NCBI GenBank assembly: GCA_900554345.1
Contig: USHH01000123.1
Coordinates: forward strand, 1 to 6,897
Length of the DNA stretch: 6,897 bases
Origin: an uncultured Bacteroidales bacterium
Lineage (GTDB): Bacteria; Bacteroidota; Bacteroidia; Bacteroidales; Muribaculaceae
Direction: 5' to 3'
Positions 1-5,929 of the stretch are shown here, piece after piece (the first letter of the stretch is position 1; every line of letters begins with the position of its first letter). The notes beneath the pieces were generated by a model. It ran no database searches. It was given only the letters and a program-made list of their open reading frames with translations, and was not told where the DNA came from. Position numbers and translations under genes: made by a program.

Positions 1-279
1 AAAAAGGGAGCCACGGACTTTATCGTGAAACCTTGGGATAACGAGAATTTGATTCAAGCACTTACCCACGTCTTGGAACGTCGTGCGGAATCAGATGAGA
101 GAGAGATTTCCTCTGTGGCAGAATCTCTAGTCTCCCATCCTTGTACGTTGGAGGATATGGAGCGGCAGTTTATCGCCGAGGTATTGAAAGAAAAGAAAGG
201 GAACCTGACGCTTGTGGCTCAACAATTGGATATTAGCCGCCAGACCCTTTATAATAAGATGCGGAAATACGGGTTGTAG
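1..279 (+). CDS. Response regulator, C-terminal part: receiver end fused directly to Fis-type HTH (5' partial)
   Basis: The frame is open from base 1, so the gene starts before the window; a GTG at 25 lies inside the receiver domain and is not the start. The visible 92 residues begin with the end of a receiver (REC) domain. It includes ATDFIVKPWDN, whose Lys10 matches the conserved receiver lysine, and the NtrC-style KPWD signature. After a linker of about 30 residues comes a Fis-type DNA-binding domain (about residues 48-92), starting TLEDMERQFI and ending in the helix-turn-helix LVAQQLDISRQTLYNKMRKYGL-type segment. NtrC-family regulators normally carry a sigma-54-contacting AAA+ domain of about 240 residues between these parts. 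Here Walker A and GAFTGA are absent, giving a RegA/PrrA/ActR-like receiver-Fis layout. It probably receives phosphate from the kinase encoded 18 nt downstream. The target genes cannot be told from the sequence. Confidence 0.85.
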   Translation, partial: KKGATDFIVKPWDNENLIQALTHVLERRAESDEREISSVAESLVSHPCTLEDMERQFIAEVLKEKKGNLTLVAQQLDISRQTLYNKMRKYGL

Positions 280-284
280 ATTAT

Positions 285-290
285 AAGGAG
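285..290 (+). promoter_or_regulatory. Shine-Dalgarno site of the histidine kinase gene
   Basis: AAGGAG lies 7 nt before the ATG at 298, between the regulator stop codon and the kinase start. It fixes the kinase start. Such a strong Shine-Dalgarno sequence is uncommon in Bacteroidota, where initiation usually relies on A-rich leaders. Confidence 0.6.
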
Positions 291-297
291 AGTAACC

Positions 298-1275
298 ATG
301 GTTAACCGGAATTTATACCTGAAGATTATAGGGAGCGTTTCCTTAATCGTACTTTTTGCGTTACTTGGATCTGTATTGTTGATAACCGGTATTTCTTATT
401 TTTTATCCTTTGTATGTCTGTGTGTTATCCTGTTGATAACTCTGTTGCTAATCCAGTGGATAAACGGTACAAATCGTAAGATCGCTATTTTCTTCGAGTC
501 GGTTCGTAATGGGAATACAACTTTGCGATACCCGGATAAAACGAATGATCCCTTTGTAAAGGACTTATATGCGGAAATGAATCGGATTATCCTCCTATTC
601 AGTCAAAACCAGAATGAGATGGAAGAGAAGCGCTTGTATTACGAGAGCATCTTGCGGGTACTGACGCATGAGATTCGTAATTCGATTACGCCAATCCGTT
701 CCTTATCTGCTGATCTGTTGAAATATTCCGATACATATACTCCGGAGCAATTACGGGAAGGTTTGGAGGTTATTCATGGGCAAGCGAAAAATCTATCCGC
801 TTTCTTGGATTCCTACCATCGTCTGACGCATCTTCCGGAGCCGGAAAGAACCGAGGTGCCTATAACCTCTTTATTTCGGAAGATGGAACGGTTGTTGTGT
901 GCCGAGGCGGGTAGCGACCGTATTCGTTTCTCCTCTGCGGAAGCTTTAACGGTACGTGTGGACCAAAACTTGATCGTGTTGGCTCTGATTAATTTGATCC
1001 GTAACGCATTACAGGCGATAGAGGGGCAAGCGGATGCCATCGTCTCCGTAGAAGCCTTGGAGGCTGATGGTAGGGTATATATAACTATAACAGACAATGG
1101 CCCCGGTATTTCTCCTGAACTATTGTCTGCTATCTTTACGCCTTTCTTCTCTACGAAGTCCGGTGGTAGCGGCATCGGTCTCAGTATCTCCCACCGCATA
1201 ATGCGATTGCATGGCGGCGATTTAACCGTTGATTCCTTGCCTGGTGTCCGTACCGAGTTTCGTATGACGTTCTAG
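298..1275 (+). CDS. Compact membrane sensor histidine kinase, NtrY-like
   Basis: A 325-residue inner-membrane histidine kinase, the probable partner of the regulator just upstream (18-nt gap, same operon). Two hydrophobic helices at about residues 8-29 and 33-54 are joined by almost no loop, so there is essentially no periplasmic sensor domain. A HAMP-like or linker stretch (about 55-110) leads to the H-box LTHEIRNSITPI, with phospho-accepting His124. The HATPase_c domain follows, with N-box LINLIRNALQAI (Asn236), G1 box DNGPGIS (266-272), F-box IFTPFFSTK (279-287) and G2 box GSGIGLSIS (290-298). All catalytic boxes are intact. The HExxN...PI H-box places it with NtrB/NtrY-type kinases that pair with NtrC-type regulators. 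Related Bacteroidales kinases usually carry a PAS domain before the H-box, and none is visible here. The signal sensed is unknown. The start is set by AAGGAG at 285-290. Confidence 0.93.
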   Translation: MVNRNLYLKIIGSVSLIVLFALLGSVLLITGISYFLSFVCLCVILLITLLLIQWINGTNRKIAIFFESVRNGNTTLRYPDKTNDPFVKDLYAEMNRIILLFSQNQNEMEEKRLYYESILRVLTHEIRNSITPIRSLSADLLKYSDTYTPEQLREGLEVIHGQAKNLSAFLDSYHRLTHLPEPERTEVPITSLFRKMERLLCAEAGSDRIRFSSAEALTVRVDQNLIVLALINLIRNALQAIEGQADAIVSVEALEADGRVYITITDNGPGISPELLSAIFTPFFSTKSGGSGIGLSISHRIMRLHGGDLTVDSLPGVRTEFRMTF

Positions 1276-1604
1276 AATATGACTTTCTTGATTTTTTCAA
1301 CAATCAAGTTGAAAGGCTCGGCTTTTACATGGCTGCATATTCTCACAACGTCTCGTTCAGTGTAACCTCCTATTAATTGGCAAATAACGAAGCTTTTCTT
1401 TGTTAAGTTTTTTGTTAGCATAGAGTCTTCTAAAGGAAATGTATATTGTGGATTATAGTTTTTGGAAGATATCATAGCTAGGTAAAAGAAATCTTCAGCT
1501 GCTTGCAAATCATCGTTTGAGATGACGATAGCCATGTGAGGTTTGGTTATTCCATTAGGAAATAGATAATTGACTTCTACAACATCTCGTTGATGTATTT
1601 TCAT
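1272..1604 (-). CDS. PemK/MazF-family type II toxin (probable mRNA endoribonuclease)
   Basis: A 110-residue protein of the size and layout of PemK/MazF/Kid toxins, which cleave mRNA in the cytoplasm. The N-terminal strand QRDVVEVNYLFPNG matches the family's 'GDIVLVDFPxPDG' start. It is followed by KPHMAIVISND, equivalent to 'RPALVIS', then the 'ISSKNY' segment and the C-terminal 'SFVICQ...GYTERDVVRI' segment. The family's usual Arg before the 'VIS' strand appears replaced by His23, with Lys21 nearby, and the usual Thr of the 'pvTS' strand is Ser. This pattern may be typical of a Bacteroidales subfamily, or activity may be altered. Local GC is about 35 % by hand count over 1321-1600, lower than the neighbouring kinase gene, as expected for a mobile toxin module. 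The stop codon overlaps that of the convergent kinase gene. No recognised antitoxin is visible; the best candidate is the basic frame overlapping its start. Confidence 0.8.
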   Translation of the reverse strand: MKIHQRDVVEVNYLFPNGITKPHMAIVISNDDLQAAEDFFYLAMISSKNYNPQYTFPLEDSMLTKNLTKKSFVICQLIGGYTERDVVRICSHVKAEPFNLIVEKIKKVIF

Positions 1605-1783
1605 TCGATGAGATATTTGGATATATATGCTGCCATGGATTGTCTGGAATGGGCTAGAAATAAATCTTTCTCATTCATAGGACTGAAAGGTTGGCTATCG
1701 CTTTTCCTTTGGTTGGAAATGTTGTGTTTAGCCATCTTGGGCGACGAAACATTTCTAGTTGGTCTGGTTTTTGTCGTTCTCAT
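1601..1783 (-). CDS. Candidate antitoxin frame upstream of the PemK toxin (unrecognised)
   Basis: A 60-residue basic, polar frame that I do not recognise. Its TGA stop overlaps the toxin ATG as ATGA, the classic coupling of antitoxin to toxin. A TAnnTTTG-like -7 box lies 23 nt before its ATG, and the leader before the ATG is A-rich (AAAAACAAAAG), as in many Bacteroidota starts. Against it: there is no recognisable DNA-binding or toxin-binding motif, it uses several AGA/AGG codons, and it lies entirely opposite the + frame at 1608-1844, which has better-looking protein features. At most one of the two is likely to be real. A shorter version beginning at the internal Met (MNEKDLFLAHSRQSM...) is possible. 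Confidence 0.33.
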   Translation of the reverse strand: MRTTKTRPTRNVSSPKMAKHNISNQRKSDSQPFSPMNEKDLFLAHSRQSMAAYISKYLIE

Positions 1784-1844
1784 ATCTTTTGTTTTTATGT
1801 TATTGGCAAATATACGTATTTATTTCAAAAGATCTCCTGTTTAA
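1608..1844 (+). CDS. Small two-helix membrane protein (hypothetical)
   Basis: From ATG 1608 this gives 78 residues; an in-frame ATG at 1593 and a TTG at 1590 would add 5 or 6 more but would overlap the toxin start. I do not recognise the family. An N-terminal amphipathic stretch (MRYLDIYAAMDCLEWARNKS) precedes two hydrophobic segments, about LSLFLWLEMLCLAIL and FLVGLVFVVLISFVFMLLA. The protein ends in a basic tail (RIYFKRSPV), giving a sensible two-helix topology with both ends in the cytoplasm. Codon use resembles the kinase gene upstream more than random sequence does. It runs head-to-head with the toxin (3-nt gap), so any promoter must lie inside the toxin gene, which is a weakness. A hairpin terminator follows 7 nt after its stop. 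Alternatively it is a shadow of the opposite-strand antitoxin candidate. Confidence 0.45.
   Translation: MRYLDIYAAMDCLEWARNKSFSFIGLKGWLSLFLWLEMLCLAILGDETFLVGLVFVVLISFVFMLLANIRIYFKRSPV
1807..1814 (-). promoter_or_regulatory. Candidate Bacteroidota -7 promoter box for the toxin region
   Basis: Read on the minus strand this is TATATTTG, an exact match to the Bacteroidota -7 consensus TAnnTTTG. It lies 23 nt before the ATG of the 60-residue candidate antitoxin frame. There is no TTTG at the expected -33 spacing; the nearest is only 11 nt upstream. The call is therefore weak and the AT-rich context makes chance matches likely. Confidence 0.25.
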
Positions 1845-1851
1845 ATGGAAA

Positions 1852-1905
1852 AAGAGATTATGGCTAAAGCTTATGGTATAACTATCGCTTTGGCCATAAT
1901 CTCTT
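1852..1905. terminator. Strong hairpin terminator, probably for the leftward S9 peptidase operon
   Basis: A 19-bp inverted repeat: left arm 1852-1870 (AAGAGATTATGGC...) and right arm 1887-1905 (...GGCCATAATCTCTT). It pairs throughout apart from one G-U wobble and encloses a 16-nt loop. On the minus strand the hairpin is followed by a run of T (CTCTTTTTCC), as in an intrinsic terminator, and it begins 15 nt past the peptidase stop codon. On the plus strand the trailing T-run is poor, but the hairpin sits 7 nt after the small membrane-protein frame and may stop that transcript too. Confidence 0.75.
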
Positions 1906-1919
1906 ATAAGATTGTCTGA

Positions 1920-4682
1920 TCAATACCCCAACTCAAATGGTTGCTCTACGGCAGGTACGCCTTCGGACATCCATTTAGGCATTTTATCGTTCTTTAGGTA
2001 ATGGTTGAAGAATTGGAACATGCGGCGTTGGAAATCGATGCGGTTTGCCATATGCATCGGCCAATGCGGTTCGCCTGTATAATTCAGTAACCAGCAAGGT
2101 TTACCTAACCGTTTCATGGCAACGAAATACTCGATACCTTGGTACCAAGGCACATGGCCGTCGGCGTCGTTGTGCATGATCAGCAAGGGAGTGGTGACAC
2201 GGTCGGCGTGGAAGACGGGGGAGTTGTAGATGTAGAGCTCCGGAGCCTCCCAGAGGTTGCGCCCGATGCGGCTCTGTCCCTGCTCATACTGTCCCTGGCG
2301 CGAGTCGCCGCTCTCCCAGCGTATGCCGCCGAAGGCCGACGTCATGTTGGCCACGGGAGCTCCCGAGCCCGCGCAGGCGAACATGTCGGTGCGAGTCACA
2401 AGGTAGGCAGTCTGATAGCCGCCCCAGCTCTGCCCGTCGATGCCGATGCGCTTCTTATCTATATTCGGATATTTGCGGCACACGGCCTCCACGCCGCTGC
2501 ACACATAATTATATGCGCTCTCGCCGGGAATGCCGGGAGTGTAGCGGATGTCGGGCACGAATATCACATATCCCCGGCTCGCGTAGAACATATAGTTGAT
2601 CCAGCTCCACGAGGGCTCCATGGCGTAGTGGCGGTAGAGGTTCTCGGTCTGTGTCTCGTAGAAGACGGCCAGCATGGGATATTCCCTGTCGGGGGAGAAA
2701 TCCTCCGGCTTGTAGATCACGCCCTCGGCGAGCGAGCCGTCGTAGGCATACCAGCTCACGAGCTCCGCCGTGCCCCAGTTGTATTCAGCCTGCTGCGGAT
2801 TGGTGTCGGTGAGGCGGGAGGCCTTGCGGAAGTCGTAGCCGCGGGAGACGTAGATGTTGGGCTGCATCTCGAAGCTCGCCTTCTGCCAGGTGAAGACGGG
2901 AGCCTTGCGGGCCTTCAGCAGCTGGGTGAACGAATAGCCGCCCAACTCCCTCATCACGGGAGTCGCGGGTTTCCCCTTGTAAGCGAGCGTGGCGAGGCCG
3001 TTCTCCTTCGTCTTGTAGTCGAACACCGTCAGCAGCCAATCGGAGGCGGCGGGAAGCCATGCCTCCTCGGGGTCGGTCTGGCGGTAACGCAGCCGCCGGT
3101 TGTTGTCGCGGCCGTAACCTGCCGTGACACACTGCGGGGCGCGTTTGCCTGTCGGATCCACGCTCCAGATGTCGAAACGGTCGTAGATGAAGAGCTCACC
3201 GTCGCCCTCGCTCCATCCGGCCACTCCGTAGTAAGGCTTCGGCATCGGGTGGTCGTCGCTCTCGTCCCATACCGGATAGGGGATGGCGTCGCTGACGTTT
3301 GCGGTCGTTCCGGTGGCGATGTCGTAGCAATGGAAAGCGCGGTCGGCATACCATAGCACGTATCTGCCTGCCGGCGAGATGAAATAGTTCTCGAGCATCG
3401 AGGTGGCTACGGCGCGTGTCTCGCCGGTGGCCACATTCTTCACCGAGAGGTCGACGGGCGCTATGTAGTTCCACTGCTGCTCCACGATATATGGCTCCGG
3501 ATCGGCCACGAGGGTCCAGTCGGCGTCCCAGCGCGAGGCCGGCGAGGATACGTAGGCGAGCGGATTGTCGGTGACGAGCACGCCGGTGCCGGTCGCGAGG
3601 TCGGTCACCACCGGCATGGTGTGCTTGCGCAGCTGCTCGATGTTGGTCTTCTCCTGAGGCGGCGTGTAAGGCGCGTCCCAGCGCCAGATGTCGAGGGTCG
3701 CCTTCTCGAAGTCGACAAGCGTGGTGTCGTCGGGGGCTATGGCCGGAGCGACGCCCGTGACGAGGCGGCGACCGTCGTGGGAGAAGCGGGGCACGGTGTA
3801 CTGGTTGGCGAAGAGGCCTTCGCCCGCCGCCTTCGAGATGTCGACGGTGCGCGGCGTGTGTTCGGGCTCAGTGAGGTCGGCGAGCATGACGTCGCAGCGC
3901 AGCGTGCCGCTCTTGGCGGTGTCGGTCGATGTGGTGTAGGCCATGGCGAGTCCGTCGCGGCTGAAGACCGGGGCTCCATAGTAGGGGTTGTCGCGGTCGA
4001 GGATCACGAGCGACGTGTCGGGGAGCAGTATCAGCCCCACGGCGTCGGTGGCGAGCGTGTCGCCCTCGGCCTTCCGGATCGAGACACCTACTTTGGTGCC
4101 GTCGTCGCTCACGGCATAGTCCTTCACCCAGTTGACCACCTTATGGGCGTCGCCGTCGAGGTCCTTGACCACGAGCGGCCTGCCGGCCTCCTTGTCGGCC
4201 AACGCCTTAGGAGTGATGAGCGTGGTGTCGCAGCTCTGCCAGGCTATCCAGTGGCCACCCTCCTTGCCGAGGCGGTAGGAGATCACGTCGCCCACCTTCT
4301 GCACGGAGCCCTTCCGGAGGTCGACGATGGCCAGCGAGTCCTGCGGCAGACCGAAGTCCTTCTTTCCCTTGATGCGGGCCTCGCGGTATGCCTGATGCAC
4401 CGGTTTCACCAACGCCGCGGCATATCGGCCGTCGGCCGTGAACGCTGCCTTATATCCGCGTGGTATCAATATCCTCTGACGCGTCGCGGTGTTGTAGAGG
4501 GTAAGCGTGCCGTCGCCCTCCTGCGGATTAACGGCGAAGGCCGCCCACTGCCCGTCGGCACTGAGGGCGTAGTTGGCCACCGACTCCCAGCTGTCGAAGC
4601 TGTCGTGGTCGAGGGGCTTCTTCGCAGTGGTGCTCCCGATGGCGAGAAGGGCGGCGAGCACCGCCGGTATCGTCTTTCCCAT
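1920..4682 (-). CDS. Exported S9-family (prolyl oligopeptidase-type) serine peptidase, apparent hybrid gene
   Basis: A 920-residue secreted peptidase. Residues 1-20 (MGKTIPAVLAALLAIGSTTA) form a Sec signal peptide, so it should act in the periplasm or at the envelope. Residues of roughly 30-640 contain repeated 'ADG.../S.DG' beta-propeller blades, and about 655-905 form the alpha/beta hydrolase. The nucleophile motif is GQSWGGY (Ser752). The acid is in HNDADGHVPW (Asp841) and the base in GEPHWPM (His873). The order and spacing (89 and 32 residues) fit S9 peptidases, so the triad is complete. S9 enzymes cleave short peptides, often after Pro or with dipeptide release; the exact specificity cannot be read here. 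The start ATG is 4 nt after the ribBA stop, implying co-transcription. Oddity: GC falls from about 65 % (2161-2400) to about 47 % (1921-2160) by hand count, with a codon-use switch near residues 840-847. The last 75 or so residues seem to come from another genome, although the frame is intact. Confidence 0.92.
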   Translation of the reverse strand: MGKTIPAVLAALLAIGSTTAKKPLDHDSFDSWESVANYALSADGQWAAFAVNPQEGDGTLTLYNTATRQRILIPRGYKAAFTADGRYAAALVKPVHQAYREARIKGKKDFGLPQDSLAIVDLRKGSVQKVGDVISYRLGKEGGHWIAWQSCDTTLITPKALADKEAGRPLVVKDLDGDAHKVVNWVKDYAVSDDGTKVGVSIRKAEGDTLATDAVGLILLPDTSLVILDRDNPYYGAPVFSRDGLAMAYTTSTDTAKSGTLRCDVMLADLTEPEHTPRTVDISKAAGEGLFANQYTVPRFSHDGRRLVTGVAPAIAPDDTTLVDFEKATLDIWRWDAPYTPPQEKTNIEQLRKHTMPVVTDLATGTGVLVTDNPLAYVSSPASRWDADWTLVADPEPYIVEQQWNYIAPVDLSVKNVATGETRAVATSMLENYFISPAGRYVLWYADRAFHCYDIATGTTANVSDAIPYPVWDESDDHPMPKPYYGVAGWSEGDGELFIYDRFDIWSVDPTGKRAPQCVTAGYGRDNNRRLRYRQTDPEEAWLPAASDWLLTVFDYKTKENGLATLAYKGKPATPVMRELGGYSFTQLLKARKAPVFTWQKASFEMQPNIYVSRGYDFRKASRLTDTNPQQAEYNWGTAELVSWYAYDGSLAEGVIYKPEDFSPDREYPMLAVFYETQTENLYRHYAMEPSWSWINYMFYASRGYVIFVPDIRYTPGIPGESAYNYVCSGVEAVCRKYPNIDKKRIGIDGQSWGGYQTAYLVTRTDMFACAGSGAPVANMTSAFGGIRWESGDSRQGQYEQGQSRIGRNLWEAPELYIYNSPVFHADRVTTPLLIMHNDADGHVPWYQGIEYFVAMKRLGKPCWLLNYTGEPHWPMHMANRIDFQRRMFQFFNHYLKNDKMPKWMSEGVPAVEQPFELGY
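2140..2165. other. Composition breakpoint: putative recombination or assembly junction
   Basis: On the high-coordinate side nearly all codons end in G or C. On the low-coordinate side A/T-ending codons such as GGT, TTA, AAA, CCT and CAA dominate. The switch falls in the codons for the conserved DADGHVPWYQG segment of the S9 peptidase, which would give local identity between homologues from different species. The exact point cannot be placed better than a few codons from one sequence. Confidence 0.65.
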
Positions 4683-4686
4683 GGCC

Positions 4687-5904
4687 TTACTCTACATTAT
4701 GGAGGTCGTGGCCCATGCGCACCTTCTTGGTGTGCATGTAAAACCGGTTGTATTCATTCGGCTCTATCTCTATGGGCACATTCTCCGTCACCTCCACGCC
4801 GAAGCCCTCGAGGCCGATGCGCTTCGTGGGGTTGTTGGTGAGCAGGCGCATCTTGTGGATGCCGAGGGCGTGGATGATGTTGGCGCCCACGCCGTAGTCG
4901 CGCTCGTCGGCGCGGTGGCCGAGGTGGAGGTTGGCGTCTACGGTGTCGAGGCCGTTCTCCTGGAGCTTGTAGGCGCGTATCTTGTCCATGAGGCCTATGC
5001 CGCGTCCCTCCTGGTTGAGGTAGATGAGCGCTCCGCGCCCCTCCTTCTCGATCATGCGGAGTGCCTCGTGGAGCTGCTCGCCGCATTCGCAGCGCATGGA
5101 GCCGAAGATGTCGCCCGTCATGCAGGAGGAGTGTACCCTCACGAGCACCGGCTCGGGGGTGGTGATGTCGCCCTTGATTATGGCGATGTGCTCCAGGTCG
5201 TTGTCTTTCTGGCGGAAAGGAATCAGGCGGAAGTGGCCGTAGACGGTGGGCATGTCCACCTCCTCACCCATCTCGACGATGGAGTCGTTCTGCATGCGGT
5301 ATTCGATGAGGTCGCGGATGCTGACGAGCTTCAGGCCCCACTCGTCGGCCCTGTGGCGGAGCTCGGGGAGGCGGGCCATCGAGCCGTCGTCGCTCATGAT
5401 CTCCATGAGGGCGGCCGCGGGCTGGAGCCCGGCGAGGCGGGCGAGGTCGACGGCGGCCTCGGTGTGGCCGCTGCGCTGGATCACGCCGCGGTCCTGGGCA
5501 TAGAGGGGATTGATATGGCCGGGGCGTCCGAAGGTCTCGGGCGTCGACATCGGGTCGGCGAGGGCACGGATGGTGGCGGCGCGGTCCTGGATGGAGACGC
5601 CCGTGGAGCATCCCTCGAGCTTGTCGACGGTGACGGTGAAGGGCGTGCCGAGCATCGAGGTGTTGTCTTCCACCTGACGGTCGAGCCTGAGCTCGCGGCA
5701 TCTGGCCTGGGTGATGGGGGCGCAGAGCACGCCGCGGGCGTTCTTAAGCATGAAATTTACGTCGTCGGGCGTGATCTTCTCGGCCGCGATGATGAGGTCG
5801 CCCTCGTTCTCACGGTCTTCGTCGTCGACCACAATCACGAATTTTCCCTGACGGAAGTCTTCGATCGCTTCCTCGATGCTGTCGAGTCTGATGTTCTTGT
5901 CCAT
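4687..5904 (-). CDS. ribBA: Bifunctional 3,4-dihydroxy-2-butanone-4-phosphate synthase / GTP cyclohydrolase II
   Basis: A 405-residue cytoplasmic enzyme that makes both riboflavin precursors. The RibB half converts ribulose 5-phosphate to 3,4-dihydroxy-2-butanone 4-phosphate plus formate. The RibA half opens GTP to the diaminopyrimidine precursor. RibB (about 1-203) shows the acidic metal/substrate loop DDEDRENEGDLI (27-38), RPGHINPL (127-134) and GHTEAAVDLARLAG (146-159). RibA (about 208-400) shows HSSCMTGDIFGSMRCECG with zinc ligands Cys261, Cys272 and Cys274. It also has QEGRGIGL (298-305), DTVDAN, RDYGVGANI and the C-terminal LLTNNPTKR (354-362). All key motifs of both halves are present and the length is normal for RibBA. 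It follows rsmD by 25 nt and precedes the peptidase by 4 nt. No FMN riboswitch fits in that gap, so any control lies upstream of the window. GC-rich throughout, like its right-hand neighbours. Confidence 0.97.
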   Translation of the reverse strand: MDKNIRLDSIEEAIEDFRQGKFVIVVDDEDRENEGDLIIAAEKITPDDVNFMLKNARGVLCAPITQARCRELRLDRQVEDNTSMLGTPFTVTVDKLEGCSTGVSIQDRAATIRALADPMSTPETFGRPGHINPLYAQDRGVIQRSGHTEAAVDLARLAGLQPAAALMEIMSDDGSMARLPELRHRADEWGLKLVSIRDLIEYRMQNDSIVEMGEEVDMPTVYGHFRLIPFRQKDNDLEHIAIIKGDITTPEPVLVRVHSSCMTGDIFGSMRCECGEQLHEALRMIEKEGRGALIYLNQEGRGIGLMDKIRAYKLQENGLDTVDANLHLGHRADERDYGVGANIIHALGIHKMRLLTNNPTKRIGLEGFGVEVTENVPIEIEPNEYNRFYMHTKKVRMGHDLHNVE

Positions 5905-5929
5905 TTTTATGGTATCGGTTTAAGTAGTT

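Noticed and set aside
25..27. GTG as the start of a small stand-alone Fis-type protein
   Set aside because: The frame is open to base 1 and the preceding residues (KKGATDFI) continue the receiver-domain pattern, so this is an internal valine of a truncated gene.
813..1199. Minus-strand 128-codon frame opposite the histidine kinase
   Set aside because: It lies opposite the conserved H-box to G2-box part of the kinase, and its protein has no recognisable features.
1920..2160. Frameshift or truncation of the peptidase at the composition switch
   Set aside because: The reading frame continues through the switch, the catalytic His motif is correctly spaced after the Asp, and the C-terminus looks complete, so the gene is a hybrid and not broken.
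5905..5929. FMN riboswitch before ribBA
   Set aside because: Only 25 nt separate rsmD and ribBA, far too short for an RFN element, and nothing resembling its conserved boxes is present.
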